From Tenebrio molitor (Eukaryota; Arthropoda; Insecta; Coleoptera; Tenebrionidae), in assembly GCF_963966145.1 (NCBI RefSeq), contig NC_091046.1, positions 4,774,001-4,838,000 of the forward strand: 64,000 nt of DNA. Direction: 5' to 3'. The position numbers were made by a program, and so were the translations under genes. Numbering within the stretch: position 1 is the first letter of the stretch; every line of letters starts with the position of its first letter. Below are positions 59,096-64,000 of the stretch, in pieces. Below the pieces are notes generated by a model that saw nothing but the letters and a program-made list of their open reading frames with translations, ran no database searches and was not told where the DNA came from.

Positions 59096-61822
59096 TAACA
59101 GGATCTAGTTAATCTATTTGCACTATTCTTGACTGGACTTTTGGCTAAATATGAATTTTTTATTCTGGCATCCGCAAAACATCCAGATTTTCCAGTAAAT
59201 TAGAATGTAGAAAAAGAACAAAAGTTTTCCATCTCGCCTCTTATTCATTTATCATTATGTTTCACGATTCGGACATGCCGGTTTAAAAATTAGCTGAGTG
59301 CAATCCGAATAAGAGAAATTTTGATCAAACTAGACTCGGTTCCATTTAAAGTTTCATTAAAGCAAGTAAAGCAAAAATTCCCCTTTTCAAAATAATATAA
59401 AAGTTTTATCATCGAACCGGTCTCTAATAAAAGAATTGGGTTATGGCGCCCGTACAAAGGAAACGCTCATTTTGATCAGATTTCCCGGACAAGAAAGACT
59501 TATCTTCCTGACAGCAGAAATTCTAAGGAGCACGATGCACTTGCATGCGCGCTTCACCCGCGCAATTTGTCCTTTGTCTCGTCCTTTTCATAAACACCGA
59601 ATCCAATTTATCACGGCACTCGTCCAAATTAACTCCGGATTGTCTAAAATTCTCAATTATTTTTTCAATTACCGCGACGAATAAATCCGCGACATTGTTT
59701 TCCCTCCTGTAGTAATTCCGTCCCGAGGTGTGCACAGATTTGGCTAATTGTGTGAACAAAGCCGGTGCGTTATTAAAACATGAGCCCTTTGAGAAACTCC
59801 GTTTCTTGTCTCCTTTTATTGCTCTTTCTTGGTACAGCCGACGCATGAATTCAACATTCGTCTCGCTGGGAACGTCGTTCACTCGGAAAATTAATAGCAC
59901 CTAATGGTAATGACAGATGTAGTTTTTATCCATCGGGACGGCCTTTAAACTTATTGTTCTCGACGTTTTCCATCGCGACAATAAAGTTATATTATTCAAA
60001 TATTCACTCCCAGGAGCAGGCGAGAAGGGAAAAACGATTCTTTTTGCGCCGCTTCCAACTCTGCGAAGTTTCTTAGCGCGACCGTTCAACGACCAGCGGT
60101 GAACGGTCCGCCGGACTTTAAACGGTCGCTCTATTTTCCTGGTTTCACACCACTTCTCGCTCCCCTTCCGTCGCATTTTTAATGCATTTTTATCTGACAC
60201 AACACAGGAGCTGTTTAGATACTTTATCAACCACCCCACACACCATAACCTCTCGTAATAAAAATCAAACAGGTGTTTGCTCGCAGGAAATCGAAAGCTG
60301 AGTGATAAGCCACGAAACAAGCATTCCCCACGGTTTGTACGTTTGCTTTGGAAATTTTTAATTTTCGCGCGAATCCTGTTTGGACAAATCGCGCTTTTTC
60401 CATTTTTTCCAGATAAAAGCTCTCCGGAAGGTAAATATTAAAGAATGTCGACTGCGACAGCTGAGATAACTCGAAACTACCCCGGCCGGTGTCAGTTAAT
60501 AAAGTAATAACGCACCTCGGGGACCACCTCGCAGCAGGAACGTGCCCTGCAAGAGCTGCACCGCTAATCTCCGGCCGCGTCAAATTCCTGCTACGGAGAA
60601 GTGTAGCGCGCAGTCTTGAAGCTAGTGCAGCAGTAAAACTGAACATGCAGCAGGAGGATTTATGGGGGGTGTAAAGTCGGCCCGTTTGCCAAATATTTAT
60701 TTCGACCGGATTTGATTCAATGCAGAGCTTTTGTCGACAGATTGCACTCGAATAATGCGTCCTGCTGAAAGGTGGAACGGCTTTTCTTGCGCTAATAAGG
60801 AAAATAAATTACTTATCTCAACCAGTCTGGCGGCAGTAAATTCAATTTAACAGAAAATGTGGCAGCGCAGCAGTTGTTGGTAAAACAAAGTGCTTGTTGG
60901 ACTTCGAAATAGATAAGAGCCACTGAGGTATATTTATACGTCGGTACCAGGATTTTATTTGTTTTTGGGAGCTTTTGCAGGCGCCATTTCGACTTTTGTA
61001 AATCTAACCAATCATCAACGGTGGTTCGGGATGAGTCTGCAGGAAGTGAAGAAGTTGAGGCTTCTCGGGAGTGGCTGTCAGTCGCGATGAAATATTTCAG
61101 TTGTCTTTTTAAGATTTGCGGTTCTGTGATTTTGTGCGGATGTTTGTTTAACAAAAGTGTAAGTTCAAACATGAAAAAGCATTCAATTGTTTGTGTACTC
61201 TCTACGACGAAACGAAAGTATCTGAAGCTTTTACTTCAACTCTGCAGCAACTTTTAAGTCAATCTTTTTCTTTCACTTTATCCAGACGAATTTCTCTCTT
61301 TGAAACGTCTGTCTCTAAATGAGCACGAATTAAAAAGAATACGATAAAAGGTTCGTGCCCATTAAAAAACTCTATCAAGTTTGAATTTTCTAAATTTTTT
61401 ATATTTTACATTTGTAAATGTGCAAATCAATTCGTTTATACCTTTTTCTAAGAGGAAAAACGAGGAGATATCAATTACACGTAGACGATTTATTAACTAA
61501 ACAAAAGAGGGGAAAGCGGAGGTTGTCATGACAATTAGCTGCAAAATATTGTGTTTCTCGGAAACATTTCTTCAAAAACATTAAATAATAAATAGAGCTG
61601 AATGGCGAAAAGTTTTTGTATAGGACTGAGAATTCCTAAGGAATGATAAATACTGAGACAGCAACAAGTGTAAGGTATCAAAGAATTTAAATGTGCGAAG
61701 AAATTTGTGAGAAAACTCCCTTTATTGGGTTGTTATCTAAAAGTATTTAATTCACAAAGAATTTTATCTTCAAGCTTCTATCAAAGCTTGTCAAAAAAGC
61801 TTTCGACCAGTGCAATAATAAA

Positions 61823-62326
61823 TACGGGGTGCCAGTTGAAAAAAATGAGTTTTTGACATTTTTCGTTCGTTATGTTTAAAAAATCGCAGTAGGCATATGC
61901 GACTGAGCACGTTGTTGAGTAAACACTCAGCAGATGCGGAAAACATTCAGAAATCAAATAGCGTCAATGATTTTAATTTATGTGCAACGGTTTGGAAGGT
62001 ACGAATTTTCGAAGGGACCCCTGCAATTCGAAATTCTGGTAAAAAAACCGCCACTGATCAAAAACGATGGCAGATAAGTAAAAACGATCTGCACAAATTT
62101 GATTCATAATTTAGCATAGAATTCAAAAATAAAATCAAACTGGGTAGGTTCCGTTTAAAAAAACATGACTTTAGTGTTTTTATAATATTGAGACACACTG
62201 TAAATATACCGCAATATTTTCAGAATGTGCAGTAGAAGCGTAGCTATCATCTAGAAAAAAGTAAAAGTTGATATCTTTAATGACAAACAAGTTATGGAGC
62301 TTTTTCGCAATCTGGGACAGCCTGTA
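61823..62326. mobile_element. Possible degraded inverted-repeat element
   Basis: The right end (gcgaaaaagctcc read inverted after CAGGCTGTCCCAGATT) and the left end (CGGGGTGCCAGTTGAAAAAA after TA) align loosely, about two thirds identical over 30 bp. If real, its right TA is shared with the hairpin at 62325-62443. Confidence 0.35.
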
Positions 62327-62443
62327 TATCATTCAGGGTAGAAGATCTTTTTGTGCTTCGCCCAGTTGCCGACCTTGACTTCATCTCAGTCTTCATTCTC
62401 TGGGCTTAGTACAAAAAGACTCATTTCTACTCTTAATGATATA
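62325..62443 (-). mobile_element. Short hairpin element, copy 2 (about 119 bp)
   Basis: Read on the - strand it matches 3008-3119: tcattaagagtagaaatgag at one end and cttctaccctgaatgata at the other, with gggcgaagcacaaaaaga inside. Its ctgaatgataTA end joins CAGGCTG directly, as in copy 1. Confidence 0.75.
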
Positions 62444-63514
62444 ATCTACTATTTTTAATCGATTTATGATTCTTATTGTTTCTATTTTACAAAATATCAA
62501 GACCTTACGCCATTTCAATTCATTACTCATTCAATGGTTTGCTTTTACTGCTTTAATACCCTTCCAAAATTAATTAAATATCTTTACTGCGCCTTATTCA
62601 GATTTAATTTAATTTAATTTAAATCAGATCTCGTATGAAGAAAGATCACGTTCTAATGAAAATTCAAAGAGTAATATTTTTATGTTTTTCTTTTATAGAT
62701 TTTGTTGTATTTAAAAAAATATATTATTGATAACAACAATAATGTCAATAAATAACATGAAAGTATTGTTTCTGTTTCAAAACAATTCATATGTAATTTG
62801 GGATCTAATTTAAAAATTGTTTGTATTTAATTTTTAAAGCAAGACATGTCTTTGTCTGTAAAAAATTTCACAAACATTGTAATAAATGGAGAACAATGAG
62901 AAATAGAAAGATAACTGTATAATCAAGGACATCACTTCTTGGCCCCTCAAATTATGATCAGTATCTTAAGTGGTAACAATCAATGATCACTTTGGGGACT
63001 AATATAAAAGACACTATTCTATGAAACACCACACGTGGCATTGGTTCCTAATGTATCAAATGGGTCTGGAACAAACTGCCTATCTATTTCAACGAACCTG
63101 AGATAGCTTTGTTAAATCAACATTGATAATAAAACAATTCCATTTGTTGACTCCCGTTTAATGTTATCTGTACTATGGAATTCGATAAGCATCCACCGTT
63201 CAAAAGTGTTTCACTTTACTGAAATACGCAGATAACTGTATAATTATAACTCAACGAATATAATATAGTCGTTATAGATGTGGACTGGGGAGTTGTCGTT
63301 AAGTTGGCACTACACCAGGAAAAGTAACTAGGCGCGCTTATAAGGTATTTGGAATTTGTGACAGATTTCTCACTAACGTACAGTTCAGTCATAAGTTTTA
63401 AGCGACCTTGAGTTTGACAATCCACATCTAAAACGTGTTTACAATAGATAGTCCGTAAGTTTGAAGTCTTATTTTATTTTTTATTTTTCCATTCTTGATT
63501 TTCTTCTTTCAATA

Positions 63515-63934
63515 TACAGAGTGTCTTAAAATTATCGTATTCCGAGTTCGGGACTTAGTAGGGGACATCCTGTTGACCAAGTAAAAATGTTTAAAAAAAA
63601 TTTCTGTCACTTTGTTATTTGTTCAAAAGTACCTCATTAATATTCTAGCTATGTTGTACTTCCCTTTTGAACAAAAATTGGAAAAATAAAACTTATTTTT
63701 TCATTTATATTTTAATATTTTACATAATTTTGCTCACCATATTTCAAAATGAATGTCAACCATTTATATTTTTTATTTGAAGAAAACTTGATGAAAAGTT
63801 TGAACCTTCAGATCCATATATCTTTGTAAAGACCCCCCCCCCCCTATGTTTTTTATTTTATTTTTTCGAGATTCCTGAGATTTTTCCCTACAAGACCCCC
63901 GACTTGGAAAAGGTTAATTTTGCGACACCCTGTA
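63515..63934 (+). mobile_element. TA-flanked element with short inverted ends, family C copy 2
   Basis: The same ends and body as 58751-59095 (CAGAGTGTCTTAAAATTATC ... gcgacaccctg), but with an additional central segment containing acataattttgctcaccata. TA lies on both sides. A C(9)-type run occurs near 63832-63844. Confidence 0.88.
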
Positions 63935-64000
63935 TGTATCTGTATTAGTGACAAAGCTGGACCTTTGCTTTTCTATTAATTAAGACTAGTCCACTTCTGA

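Larger units (their letters stand above)
50668..64000 (+). other. Intron continuing past the window end
   Basis: It begins GTGAGT at 50668; no further Ig-like exon is recognised. It holds the second S2 satellite block, several inverted-repeat elements and one family-A repeat. Stretches 50680-52430, 55470-57530 and 59100-61820 carry nothing assignable; ORFs of 91-149 codons there show no motif. Confidence 0.7.

Noticed and set aside
59523..60646. Minus-strand ORFs of 125-139 codons
   Set aside because: No recognisable motif; interrupted order and composition look like noncoding DNA.
1..64000. CRISPR arrays, bacterial operons, riboswitches, phage or viral genes
   Set aside because: No regularly spaced direct repeats with unique spacers and no dense ORFs; sequence character is that of an insect intron and upstream region.

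Overview
This is a non-repetitive to moderately repetitive stretch of an insect nuclear genome. A beetle is my guess from AT-richness, intron style and the density of short TA-flanked inverted-repeat elements; an insect is much safer than a beetle. It is not bacterial: nearly all ORFs are short chance frames, and the only convincing host coding sequence lies in three spliced exons on the + strand.

Host gene: exons at 25169-25291, 37829-38029 and 50395-50667 encode consecutive pieces of two immunoglobulin domains of a neuronal cell-adhesion protein of the Klingon/Lachesin (IgLON-like) group. Every visible splice junction is phase 1 and the introns are about 12.5 and 12.4 kb. The third Ig domain and the C-terminus are not in the window, so the gene continues beyond position 64000. 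The signal-peptide exon is either upstream of the window or, as a weak candidate, at 20420-20489. About 99% of the window is therefore upstream DNA or intron.

Mobile and repeat DNA: (i) 1-200, 34077-34546 and 57545-58000 are copies of one interspersed repeat; (ii) at least ten TA-flanked terminal-inverted-repeat elements are present, several ending in CAGGGTG-like termini (3118-3520, 44761-45171, 54325-54798, 58751-59095, 63515-63934, 47698-48078, 28458-28898 and others); (iii) two long foldbacks occur at 40980-41850 (with a transposase relic in its core) and 57998-58680; (iv) a LINE copy at 21809-23635 has perfect 15-bp target duplications but no reverse transcriptase; (v) a second LINE-type ORF2 fragment lies at 18735-19212; (vi) a tRNA-derived SINE lies at 11525-11839; (vii) a 5S rRNA-derived fragment lies at 25638-25692; (viii) two satellite-like families occur at 27.6-28.9 with 52.4-55.5 kb, and at 29.0-30.7 kb.

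The remaining sequence (most of 0.2-20 kb, 30.7-33.3, 35.2-40.9, 42-44.7, 48.1-52.4, 55.5-57.5 and 59.1-61.8 kb) is higher-complexity noncoding DNA, rich in TAATTA-type motifs. It may contain cis-regulatory elements of the adhesion gene, but I cannot demonstrate any. I did not find a clear new multi-gene system. The most unusual structural signals are a roughly 115-bp hairpin unit found twice with the same end fused to a CAGGxTG transposon terminus, the transposase-bearing foldback, and several sequence-unrelated hairpins with similar CTCG-rich loops.
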